In this document: positions 53,870 to 64,000 of the stretch, one piece after another
Position numbering within the stretch: the stretch's first letter is position 1
Layout: every line of letters starts with the position of its first letter
Origin: Cololabis saira
Taxonomy: Eukaryota > Chordata > Actinopteri > Beloniformes > Belonidae
Assembly (NCBI RefSeq): GCF_033807715.1
Contig: NC_084606.1
Span: 40,041,922 to 40,105,921 of the forward strand
Direction: 5' to 3'
Length of the DNA: 64,000 nt
The notes under the pieces: model-generated
The model's database searches: none
What the model was told of the DNA's origin: nothing
Seen by the model: only the letters and a program-made list of their open reading frames with translations
Program-made: the position numbers and the translations under genes

Positions 53870-55091
53870 TAGGAAGACCGGCCTCGAGTCAGACTGGCTC
53901 CACTTTAGACAGCTTAGAAACAGTTTTACTGTTCAAGTCAAAAGCGCAAAATCGAAGTTCTATCTTTCCGCTTCGACTGAAAATCTGAACAATCCAAGGA
54001 AATTCTGGAAAGCCATTAAATCTTTATTTGTTAGTGTAAACCATAATGCGTTGCCTCCTTCCATTACTACTGAATCCGGCATTTTCTCGGATAGAGCTAC
54101 GGTACAATATTGAATTGTTTTAATAAGCATTTTGTGTCCTGTGGTGCACTATTTGATTCTGTCTCCGGTTCTGCATCTGTGGACACTGCAGGTTTTCAGA
54201 TTCAGAACAAGCTTGGAACAAGAACAATCACCCATTCTGCTTCTCTCCTTTTTCGGTTGAAGCTGTACATGAAGCCCCAACCAAGTTTGATACTCGAAAA
54301 CTGGCTGGACCAGATCATTTCAAACCATTTTTCTTAAAGTTAGCGGCAGATTTCATTGCTCCACCCCTTACGTATATTTTTAATCTCTCCATAAGCTCTA
54401 AGATGATCCCAAAGGAATGGAAGTCCGTTTATGTTCTCCCTCTGCTGAAAGGAGGGGAGGCCAATCTTTTAAATAATTACAGGCCTATTTCAAAACTATC
54501 AGTTGTGGCTAAGATTCTGGAAAAGCTTGTTAGTGAACAGCTAAAGGAGTTTTTATGTATAAATTACATTCTATCTAAACACCAGTCTGGTTTTAGGAAG
54601 CAACACAGCACCATTTCAGCAACAATGAAGGTTGTGAATGATATCATGGGCACATCCGAAATGGGGTACCACAGGGTTCTGTTTTAGGTCCACTTTTATT
54701 TTCTATTTATATTAATAGTTTAGATCAAAATGTAAATGACGCTAACTTTCATTTTTATGCAGATGATACAGTGGTATATTGTGCTGGCCCTTCCACTCCA
54801 ACAAAATAGAAGTAATATCCAGTTATAAATATCTTGGTATCTGGCTTGATGACTGCCTTTCTTTTAAATTGCATGTAAATAATCTTCTTTAAACACTGAG
54901 GCTAAAGATAGGGTTTTACTTCAGAAAAAAGGCATGTTTCTCCTTTGAGGCCAGAAGGAGACTGGTCTTTGTGACGTTTTTACCAATGTTGGATTATGGT
55001 GGTACATGAATGCTCCTGCCCAGTTCTTGCAGATGTTAGACACTGCGTATCATAGTGACTGAGATTTGTTACAAAGTGTAAACCTCTAACC
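53870..55091 (+). pseudogene. Rex/Jockey-like LINE reverse transcriptase fragment
   Basis: The linker segment FRQLRNSFTVQVKSAKSKFY (about 53910) is followed by reverse-transcriptase blocks from 54403: NNYRPISKLSVVAKILEKLV, SKHQSGFRKQHSTISA, then a gap, and [13 protein letters not shown] near 54758 with a weak upstream [11 protein letters not shown] at 54660-54690. Frame breaks are many. The sequence continues beyond the hAT element at 57157-57225 (PLTHHCILYSKAG). Confidence 0.8.
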
Positions 55092-57156
<2,065 letters not shown>

Positions 57157-57264
57157 CTCTAACCCATCATTGCATTCTGTACTCCAAGGCTGGCTCACCT
57201 TCACTGACATGCCGGAGGCTTTGTCATTGGTAATTGTTCATATACAAAGCTACAGAGCCGGGCC

Positions 57265-57427
57265 GTGCATAGGCAGTATTAAAACTTACTTGAGATCTAC
57301 TATGATGCAAGAACGTCTCAGTGGACTTGCCATTATAAGCATAAACCATGTGGTCTCAAATCAGTTGTCATATGATGATATTGTAGATGACTTTGCTGCA
57401 AGAAAGACCAGGAGAGTAAGGCTGTAG
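57265..57427 (+). pseudogene. C-terminal fragment of a hAT-type transposase-like protein
   Basis: The frame reads SIKTYLRSTMMQERLSGLAI, then DDFAARKTRRVRL and a stop. The LRSTM.QERL.GLA motif belongs to the C-terminal dimerisation region of hAT transposases and of the domesticated proteins derived from them. Only this end is present; 73 bp further on the copia element begins. Confidence 0.7.
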
Positions 57428-57500
57428 CAGGTGATGTGAGGTTGAGGAGGTGGTGGTGTAGTCATTCAAGTTAATGCAGTACCAAAAAGCACCACAAGAG

Positions 57501-57690
57501 TGTTGTGATGCAGTAGTTTTCAATAGTTTCCCCACTAGATGGCACAGGTTGACTATTTATTGATACTGCCTCTACTGACTGCGTTAGTGACTGTTTTAGA
57601 GAAGAGAGAAGAGTATACAGTGCTTCCTGTTTTTTTTGTTGCGTAACCTGTTGATGTTTGCACATGCATGGTGAATAAAGCTCTGCAACA
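57501..57690 (+). repeat. Copia 5' LTR
   Basis: It starts TGTTGTGATGCAG and ends CTCTGCAACA (TG...CA ends). It holds AATAAA (57674-57679) and CCACTAGATGGCAC (57532-57545), a CTCF-core-like motif. It is 8 bp longer than the 3' LTR. Confidence 0.96.
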
Positions 57691-57704
57691 GGTTATGGGC
57701 CCAG
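57691..57704 (+). promoter_or_regulatory. Primer-binding site, initiator tRNA-Met anticodon arm
   Basis: GGTTATGGGCCCAG directly follows the LTR. It is the exact complement of CTGGGCCCATAACC, the anticodon stem-loop of vertebrate initiator tRNA-Met. Copia-type elements prime from an internal tRNA half rather than the 3' end, so the match supports the family call. Confidence 0.85.
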
Positions 57705-57773
57705 ATCGTCGCTAAAAAAGCTGTTGTACACGGACCTTGTGTGAAGATATAAACAGTATTGTGGGATTTCACA

Positions 57774-58420
57774 ATGGAGGATAAGCTGTTTATTGACAGG
57801 CTGAGCGGACCGGAGAATTGGGCAACATGGAAGTTTCAGGTGGAGCACCTGCTAAAGGCTAAAGGACTATGGGGCATGCTAATGGAGACGGAGACGCTAG
57901 CTGCAGATGCTAATGCAGCAGCACGGGCTGAATTCACTCGACGGAGAGAGAAGTCATAGAAGGCAGATATTTCAGATGTGAAATGAAGGAAGGAGGTGCT
58001 TTAACTGATCATTTAAAACAAATGAAGGAATTGACTGATCAGCTCACAGCAATTGGATCTGTAATTGAGGAGGAAGATCAAATCGTAACACTGCTGGGTA
58101 GTTTGCCACCAAATTATGCTACAATTGTCACTGCACTAGAAACTTGATTGACAACCTGACAACCTGACACTGAAGTTTGTTCAGCAAGCATTAATAAATG
58201 AAGAACAAAAGCGAGTGAATGCTAATGATTCAAGTGGTGCTACGTCAGGAGGTGCATCAGCCATGTCATCACAATTTCGAGGAAATGTGCAGGATAGCTC
58301 TAAGACAGTGGGAGCGGTAGATGTTACAAATGTGGAGATGTTACAAATGTGGAAAAGAAGGCCACTTAAAACGTGACTGCCCGAGCTTGAAAAATAAAAT
58401 GAAAAAGAAAATTCACAAAG
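57774..58420 (+). pseudogene. Copia gag remnant
   Basis: An ATG at 57774 starts MEDKLFIDRLSGPENWATWK, the usual copia gag N-terminus. A TAG lies at 57957. Just after it the central part seems deleted, and sequence resumes with GALTDHLKQMKELTDQL (about 57990) and LLGSLPPNYATIVTALE. A further frame change leads to the nucleocapsid zinc knuckle CYKCGKEGHLKRDC (about 58340). Gag would form the particle; this copy cannot make it. Confidence 0.88.
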
Positions 58421-59739
58421 CGAAACACGTGACATGTAAGGATGATGAAGACTCCTCTGAGAGTGCCTTTGTGATCAGAGAAGCAAACGGTGAGAAACCA
58501 CAGCCAGTTGAATGGTTAATTGATTCTGGAGCATCAAAACACATGACATGTAATGAGGACATTCTTCACGACTACCAGCCATTCACAAAAAATTTGTCAG
58601 TGAAACTGGGTGACGGAAGGGTGGTCGACGCCCTAGGAATTGGACGTGTCAACATGAAAATGACTTTCAAATCAAGTGATGTAAAAAATGTCCCAATGTA
58701 TGACGTGCTATATGTTCCAAAGCTGTCTGGGAGTTTATTCTCAGTGGGAGCTGCTACCAAGAAAGGGAATTCAGTGCAGTTCAAAAAGTCTCGTTGCTAC
58801 ATACGTGGAAGAAATGGAACACTTCAAGGCATGGGAACACAAAGAGCTGATGGACTATATCAGTTGGACATTGAAGGAAGTGACACTGCATGTCACAGTG
58901 CATCAGTAGCGGCCAGTCTGTGGCACCAGCGCCTAGGTCACACTAATAAGCTGAAGGAACTCAAAGATCTGGTGAACGGAGTGAACTTCTCTGCAGAAAA
59001 GGAGATTCCCTTCTGTGAAGGATGTGTGGAAGGCAAGTTGGCTAAAAAGCCATTCAAGTCGATTGGAGGAATCCGTTCTAAACGAAAGATGCAGCTGATT
59101 CACAGTGATGTCTGTGGTCCCATGCAGACTGAATCTATAAGTGGATCAAAATATTTTGTGACTTTCATTGATGACTACACAAGATGCTGCAAAGTATACT
59201 TCATGAAACGGAAGAATGAGGTGCTAAGCAAATTCAAGGAATTTGAGAGAACATTCTCAAATGAGTCTGGACTGAGCGTCACAAAGCTGAGGACAGATGG
59301 TGGTGGTGAGTACACATCGAAGGAGTTTCAAGAATATTTGAAGTCTCAAGGCATCCACCATGAAATGACTGTACCTCATACACCACAGCAGAATGGCGTG
59401 TCGGAACGCAAAAAGAGGACATTAGTTGAAGCAGCCAGGAGCATGCTGTCACATGCGAAGTTGCCAAAAATGTACTGGGCAGAGGCTGTAGCCACCGCAG
59501 CTTACATACAGAACAGGCTCCCCACAGCTGTTCTGAAGGAAGAGACACCCTATGAGAGATGGTTTGGAAAGAAACCTGACATGAGTCACATGAAGGTATT
59601 TGGCTGTATTGCTTATGCTCATATCCCAGATGAACAAAGAAAGAAACTTGACAAGAAAGCTGTGAAGCTTCGTTTCGTGGATATGCAAACAATGCCAAGG
59701 GATATCGTCTGTATGATGAAGAGAAAAGGAGGATTCTAA
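58321..59739 (+). pseudogene. Copia pol, protease and integrase part
   Basis: The open frame of 472 codons contains the zinc knuckle, the aspartic protease box (WLIDSGASKHMT), the pre-integrase zinc finger (WHQRLGHT with CEGC) and the integrase core. The core has its first D in HSDVCGPM, its second in LRTDGGGEY and the E in NGVSERKK. The catalytic residues are intact. A one-base loss near 59678-59681 changes the frame before the reverse transcriptase. Confidence 0.93.
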
Positions 59740-60925
59740 TCCGCCGTGATGTCATCTTCGATGAATCAAACTTCAACTGGACGCAGGAAGTGAAAGTACC
59801 CTGCACAGAGAACGAGATAATCATAAAAGAAGATGAGAGTGAAACGCGACATGATGAGGTCACAGCTGACAGTACTGTGAGAACAAGTGGCAGAATCAGA
59901 AACGCTCCAAGAAGATTTGGATATGATGAGTTTTCTGATACAGTGACTGTTGATCATCATGCAAATATGTGTCGTGTGACAGAGCCGGTCACACTGAAAG
60001 AAGCGCTGATGAGTCCTAATGCAAAAGAATGGCAGGAGGCGGCTGACTTGGAGTATGAGTCACTGCTGGAAAATGAAACGTGGGACTTAGTGGACTTACC
60101 AAGAGAAAGAAAGGCAGTAGGATCGAGATGGGTGTTCAGAGTCAAGCATCACAGTGATGGAAGAGTGGAGCGATACAAGTGCAGGCTCGTTGCCAAGGGC
60201 TACTCACAGTTGTATGGTGCTGACTATGATGAAACGTTTTCACCAGTAGTACGTTTCAGCTCGATTCGTACTTACTGTCCTTCGCCATTCAAAACAAACT
60301 ACATGTACACCAGATGGATGTTGTAACTGCATTCCTTAACGGACACCTGGAAGAGGAAATCTACATGGAACAGCCGGAGGGTTACATTAAACCAGGGCAG
60401 GAACACCTGGTATGCAAACTGAAAAAATCTATCTATGGACTGAAACAGTCTCCTCGCTGTTGGAGCAAGGCTTTCACAGAGTTCATGATGGAAATCGGAT
60501 TCAAGCAAAGTACATCAGACCCCTGCGTGTTTGTGAGATCAAGGAAAGAGCTTGAAATACTCGCAGTCTACGTTGATGATTTAATCCTGATAACAGAGTC
60601 AACTGAAAGCATGAACGAGCTCAAAGTAGCTCTCATGGAGCGCTACAAGATGAAAGACATGGGAGAGTTGTCCTATATCCTGGGCATCTCTGTAATCCAA
60701 GACAAAGAGAAGAACCGTGTCATTCTTCATCAGAAACATTACATCGAAGCCATACTGAAGAAATATGGAATGGATAATGCAAATCCTGTGGCAACTCCTG
60801 CTGATGGCAATGTCAAGTTGAAGAAAAGTGATGGTGTCAGCAAGCCAGTGGACCAGCATACCTATCAGTCAATGGTGGGAAGTCTGCTGTATGCTGCAAT
60901 GGCCACTCGACCAGACATAGCTTAA
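59690..60925 (+). pseudogene. Copia pol, reverse transcriptase part
   Basis: After the first frame shift come SGRIRNAPRRFGYDEF, the W..A...E...L pattern (KEWQEAADLEYESLLEN) and VGSRWVFRVKHHSDG. A second one-base change near 60267-60272 shifts the frame again. From 60314 the frame is open: MDVVTAFLNGHLEEEIYM, KKSIYGLKQSPRCW and the catalytic AVYVDDLILI. A TAA at 60923 ends it just after ATRPDIA. Confidence 0.93.
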
Positions 60926-61522
60926 GCAGTGAGTGCTGTGTCAAAGTTCAACGCGAATCCAGATGCTGCACATCTAACCGCCGTGAAGAGGATACTTAGA
61001 TACTTGAAAGGGACAGTGAACTTTGCTCTCAAGTATGACAAATCTGACACTGGAGCACTGATTGGATTCTCAGATGCTGACTGGGCTGGAGATCAGGATG
61101 CCCGCCGCTCAACAACAGGCAACGTCTTTCTACTGAGTGGAGGAGCAGTGAGCTGGCTCAGCAAGAAGCAAGCAACAGTTGCACTTTCAACTGCAGATGC
61201 GGAGTACATCGCACTCAGTCAAGCAGCACAAGAAGGAATCTGGCTGAAAAGATTACTGAGTGATCTCGGAGTGGAAGCTATGTCCACATTGATCCTGAAA
61301 GACAACCAAGGAGCAATCGCAATTGCAAAGAATCCTGTGAACCACTCGAGGACCAAACACATAGACATTCGCTACCACTACATCCGTGAATGTGTACAGA
61401 ATGGACAAATAGAACTGCAGTATTGTCCAACAAATGACATGAAAGCAGATATCTTTACCAAACCACTGCCTAAACAGAAGTTTGAATACCTCAGGGGAGA
61501 GATTGGACTTTTCCCTGTTTAA
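60926..61522 (+). pseudogene. Copia pol, RNase H part
   Basis: The frame is the same as before the 60923 stop: VSKFNANPDAAHLTAVKRIL, DADWAGDQDARRSTTG (first acidic residues of RNase H), STADAEYIALSQAAQE, KDNQGAIAIAKNP and the C-terminal DIFTKPLPKQKF. It ends with TAA at 61520. Apart from the upstream stop it looks intact. Confidence 0.93.
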
Positions 61523-61791
61523 CTTTTGAGTGCATATGTGTGCTTGACAGGTGTACGCCGAACGCTGCCTGATCAATGAAAAATCTAAAAAAGAAAAGTA
61601 AAAAGAGTTCCAGTAAAAAACATTGTGAAAAAGAGTTCCAGATAAAACATTGTAAACAAACAAAATAGTTTCAGTGAACACAATGTGAGAGAAATGTTTT
61701 TTGTTGTTGTTTGACATTATTTTGTGAATGAGAGCAAGGCTCTGTAATATTATTTAAAGGAACTTAATGTTATTGAAAAACTAAGTGGGAG

Positions 61792-61973
61792 TGTTGTGAT
61801 GCAGTAGTTTTCAATAGTTTCTCCACTAGATGGCACAGGTTGACTATTTATTGATACTGCCTCTACTGACTGCGTTAGTGACTGTTTTAGAGAAGAGAGA
61901 AGAGTATACAGTGCTTCCTGTTTTTTTTGTTGCGTACCCTGTGCACATGCATGGTGAATAAAGCTCTGCAACA
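61792..61973 (+). repeat. Copia 3' LTR, preceded by a purine-rich tract
   Basis: 182 bp, the same TG...CA ends as the 5' LTR. The short purine run AAGTGGGAG (61783-61791) just before it would serve as polypurine tract. CCACTAGATGGCAC lies at 61823-61836. From 61979 to 62218 nothing is recognised. Confidence 0.95.
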
Positions 61974-62218
61974 AAGAGGTCTTTCTAAGATCCCCTTTTT
62001 ATTTAAATACTTGTAATTTTTTTACAATACTGGTTTCTTTAATATCTTTTTGTGTGCAGTGCCTTATTTATTTATTTATTATATTATTTATTTGTTTATT
62101 GTATTTATAATTTATTTTATGTCACTTGTTTACACTTTATTTTGTGGGTATTTAAGCGACACTACGTAACTTTTCCACCTTAATATCATATTTCCAGAGT
62201 CATTGTGATGGTACATCA

Positions 62219-63833
62219 ATTCAATTCAATTCAATTTTATTTATATAGCGTCTAATACAACAGAGTTGTCTCTAGACGCTTTACAGAGACCCATACCCAG
62301 AACATGACCCCCGAGCAGTTATTACATAAACAATGGCAGGTAAAAACTCCCCTAGTGGGAGAAAAACCTTAAGCCAAACAGTGGCAAGGAAAAACTCCCC
62401 TTTAGGAGGGAAGAAACCTTGAGCAGGACCAGGCTCATCAGGGGGGACCCTCCTGCCGAGGGCCAGACTGGTGGGTCAGGGACGGCACAGCACAGCAGGC
62501 AGGTGGAAGCAGCAACGGGATGACCGGGGGTGGGGACCGCAGGCCAGCACACAGCTCCCGAAGCTCCGGCCCAATCAGCAAGTCCCAGGTTGGGGTGCAG
62601 GGTCAGGAAAAGACTTGTGCTTCGTAATGCAAGCTACAAGCCACCCATGGCCACCTGCAGGACAAAAGAGAGAAAAGGGAGGAGAAGGGGGGGGCAGCAA
62701 CGGGATGACCAGGGGTGGGGACCGCAGGCCAGCACGCAGCTCCCGAAGCTCCGGCCCAATCAGCAAGTCCCAGGTTGGGGTGCAGGGTCGGGGAAAGACT
62801 TGTGCTCCGTAATGCAAGCTACAAGCCACCCACGACCACCTGCAGGTTCCGGTGTCCGGCAAAGGATGCTGCAACATGGACAAAAGAGAGAAAAGGGAGG
62901 AGAAGGGGGGGGCCAGCACAAGAAACCACAGGAGCGACTCTGACACACTAAAGTTTACACTACCTAGAGATTTACCAACACCAGCTAGAGGTTTACTAAA
63001 CACTAACTATAGGCTTTACTAAACAGAAATGTTTTAAGTTTAGTTTTAAAGGTGGAGGTGGTGTCAGCCCCCTTAACCCAGATTGGAAGTTGGTTCCATA
63101 GTAGTGGCGCCTGATAGCAGAACGCCCGCCCTCCAAATCTACATTTAGATACTCTAGGAACTACAAGTAAACCTGCACTCTGAGAACGGAGAGCTCTGAC
63201 AGGAACATAAGGCACTATCAGGTCTTGCAAATAATGCGGAGCTAAGCCGTTTTGGGCTTTATACGCAAGTAATACAATTTTAAATTGGATTCTGAATTTT
63301 ACGGGTAACCAATGGAGCGACGCTAACACTGGAGAGACGTGGTCTCTCCTGCTAATTCCTGTCAGTACTCGTGCTGCTGCATTTTGGATCAGCTGGAGCC
63401 TATTCAGCAAATTACTTGGACATCCTGCTAACAACACATCACAGTAATCTAGTCTAGAAGATACAAACGCATGAACTAGTTTTTCTGCATCACTCTGTGA
63501 GAGGATTTTCCTAATCTTTGCAATATTACGGAGTTGGAAAAGGCTATTTTACAAACCTGATTGACATATGGTTTAAACGACAAATCCTGATCGAAAATAA
63601 CACCAAGATTTCTCACAGTTGCACTGGAAGCCATCGCAACACCATCTAATCCCTTCCTAAGATGCTCTGGACCAAGAATGATAACCTCTGTTTTATCTGA
63701 ATTTAGAAGCAGGAAATTTCTGGACATCCAGTCCTTGATGTCCCTAAGACATGCCTGAAGTTTAACTAACGGTTCTGTTTCATCCGGCTTCATAGACAAA
63801 TAGAGCTGCGTATCATCAGCATAACAATGAAAG
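62219..63833 (-). mobile_element. L2-family LINE, 5'-truncated, third copy
   Basis: The tail (AATTC)n with TTTATTTATATAGCGTCTAA is at 62219. The 3' UTR with its internal tandem duplication (about 62520 and 62700) runs to about 62940. ORF2 C-terminus is at 63003-63437 (NRLQLIQNAAARVL, SLHWLPVKF) and the end of the reverse transcriptase at 63476-63833 (CYADDTQLYL; HLRKGLDGVAMASSATVRNL). A frame break near 63540 separates them. CATCAA at both ends (62213-62218 and 63836-63841) may be the target duplication. Confidence 0.9.
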
Positions 63834-63841
63834 TCATCAAC

Positions 63842-64000
63842 TTCCAACAGGTTTAATGACACCTCTGTCATGGTCTTTGTACGGCTTTGACTGCTTTACG
63901 GCATACGTCACTTCCCCCTCCTTCCCGATTCGTAGTCGAGACGAAAATGGGCGGGGCTTGGAGCGCAGCTCCGCAGAAGCTGGTAACCCGTTGCTGTGTT
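63842..64000 (+). other. No gene recognised; GC-box near the window end
   Basis: The stretch contains TGGGCGGGGCTTGGAG (about 63950) and GACGAAAATG. It may be a repeat end or the start of another feature beyond the window. Confidence 0.35.

Larger units (their letters stand above)
57501..61973 (+). mobile_element. Ty1/copia LTR retrotransposon, near-complete
   Basis: Two LTRs (57501-57690 and 61792-61973) enclose gag and a pol in copia order (protease, integrase, reverse transcriptase, RNase H). AAGAG is duplicated at 57496-57500 and 61974-61978, the 5-bp size usual for this superfamily. The LTRs differ by two substitutions and one 8-bp gap. Coding is broken by one stop and a deletion in gag and by two single-base frame shifts and one stop in pol. 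Copia elements are scarce in vertebrates but known in fish. Confidence 0.96.

Noticed and set aside
59279..59863. 194-codon minus frame
   Set aside because: Antisense of the copia integrase region, with no homology of its own.

Overview
The window looks like a repeat-rich stretch of a ray-finned (teleost) fish genome. The grounds are one spliced vertebrate histone gene with GT-AG introns and the mix of mobile elements: L2, L1/Tx1-like and Rex/CR1-like LINEs, many small hAT elements, Tc1 and IS630-type elements, a BEL/Pao remnant, and a Ty1/copia element, which is uncommon in vertebrates. Long dinucleotide and tetranucleotide microsatellites are frequent. The only host protein gene I can support is a five-exon H2A.Z-type histone gene (48139-50300, plus strand). 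It encodes 128 residues and matches the H2A.Z.1 isotype at the residues that separate the two vertebrate isotypes.

Layout. 1-11860: head-to-tail array of five related repeat units (about 1.5-1.8 kb when uninterrupted). It is dense in CCAAT/GC-box pairs and RFX-like X-box motifs, and unit 2 is expanded by an unrelated insert and by a diverged older module. 11.9-17.8 kb: a small hAT element with a clear 8-bp target duplication, a terminal-inverted-repeat element holding an L2 3' end, a decayed Tc1 element and several microsatellites. 18-21.35 kb: a TTAA-flanked DNA element carrying a candidate coding exon with a splice donor and a nested TA-flanked MITE. 21.35-25.7 kb: an old minus-strand LINE fragment broken by two hAT elements, one of which contains another. 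25.7-29.92 kb: an L2 LINE (minus) split by a 1.5-kb hAT element. 31.4-46.9 kb: a stack of two L1/Tx1-like LINEs (minus), one Rex/CR1-like LINE (plus) and at least five IS630/Tc1-type elements whose ends read TACAGTTTTT. Two of these insertions lie on TA exactly where their removal rejoins a LINE reading frame.

46.9-51.9 kb: the H2A.Z gene with a CCAAT/CRE-containing promoter. An inverted pair of about 430-bp repeats lies on either side of its promoter and exons 1-3, a palindromic MITE sits in intron 3, and a tRNA-derived SINE and a strong CTCF-like motif lie downstream. 51.9-57.5 kb: a third copy of the repeat-carrying hAT family inside a minisatellite, a BEL/Pao fragment, a LINE reverse-transcriptase fragment, and a second copy of the 1.5-kb hAT family that itself contains an L1 fragment. 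57.5-62.0 kb: an almost complete Ty1/copia retrotransposon with nearly identical LTRs, a 5-bp target duplication and a primer site complementary to the anticodon arm of initiator tRNA-Met, disabled by few mutations. 62.2-63.8 kb: a third L2 copy.

The window is therefore mainly a record of nested transposition around one housekeeping chromatin gene. Many insertion boundaries can be read exactly from target-site duplications, which gives a relative order of events. All identifications were made by eye; no database search was run.
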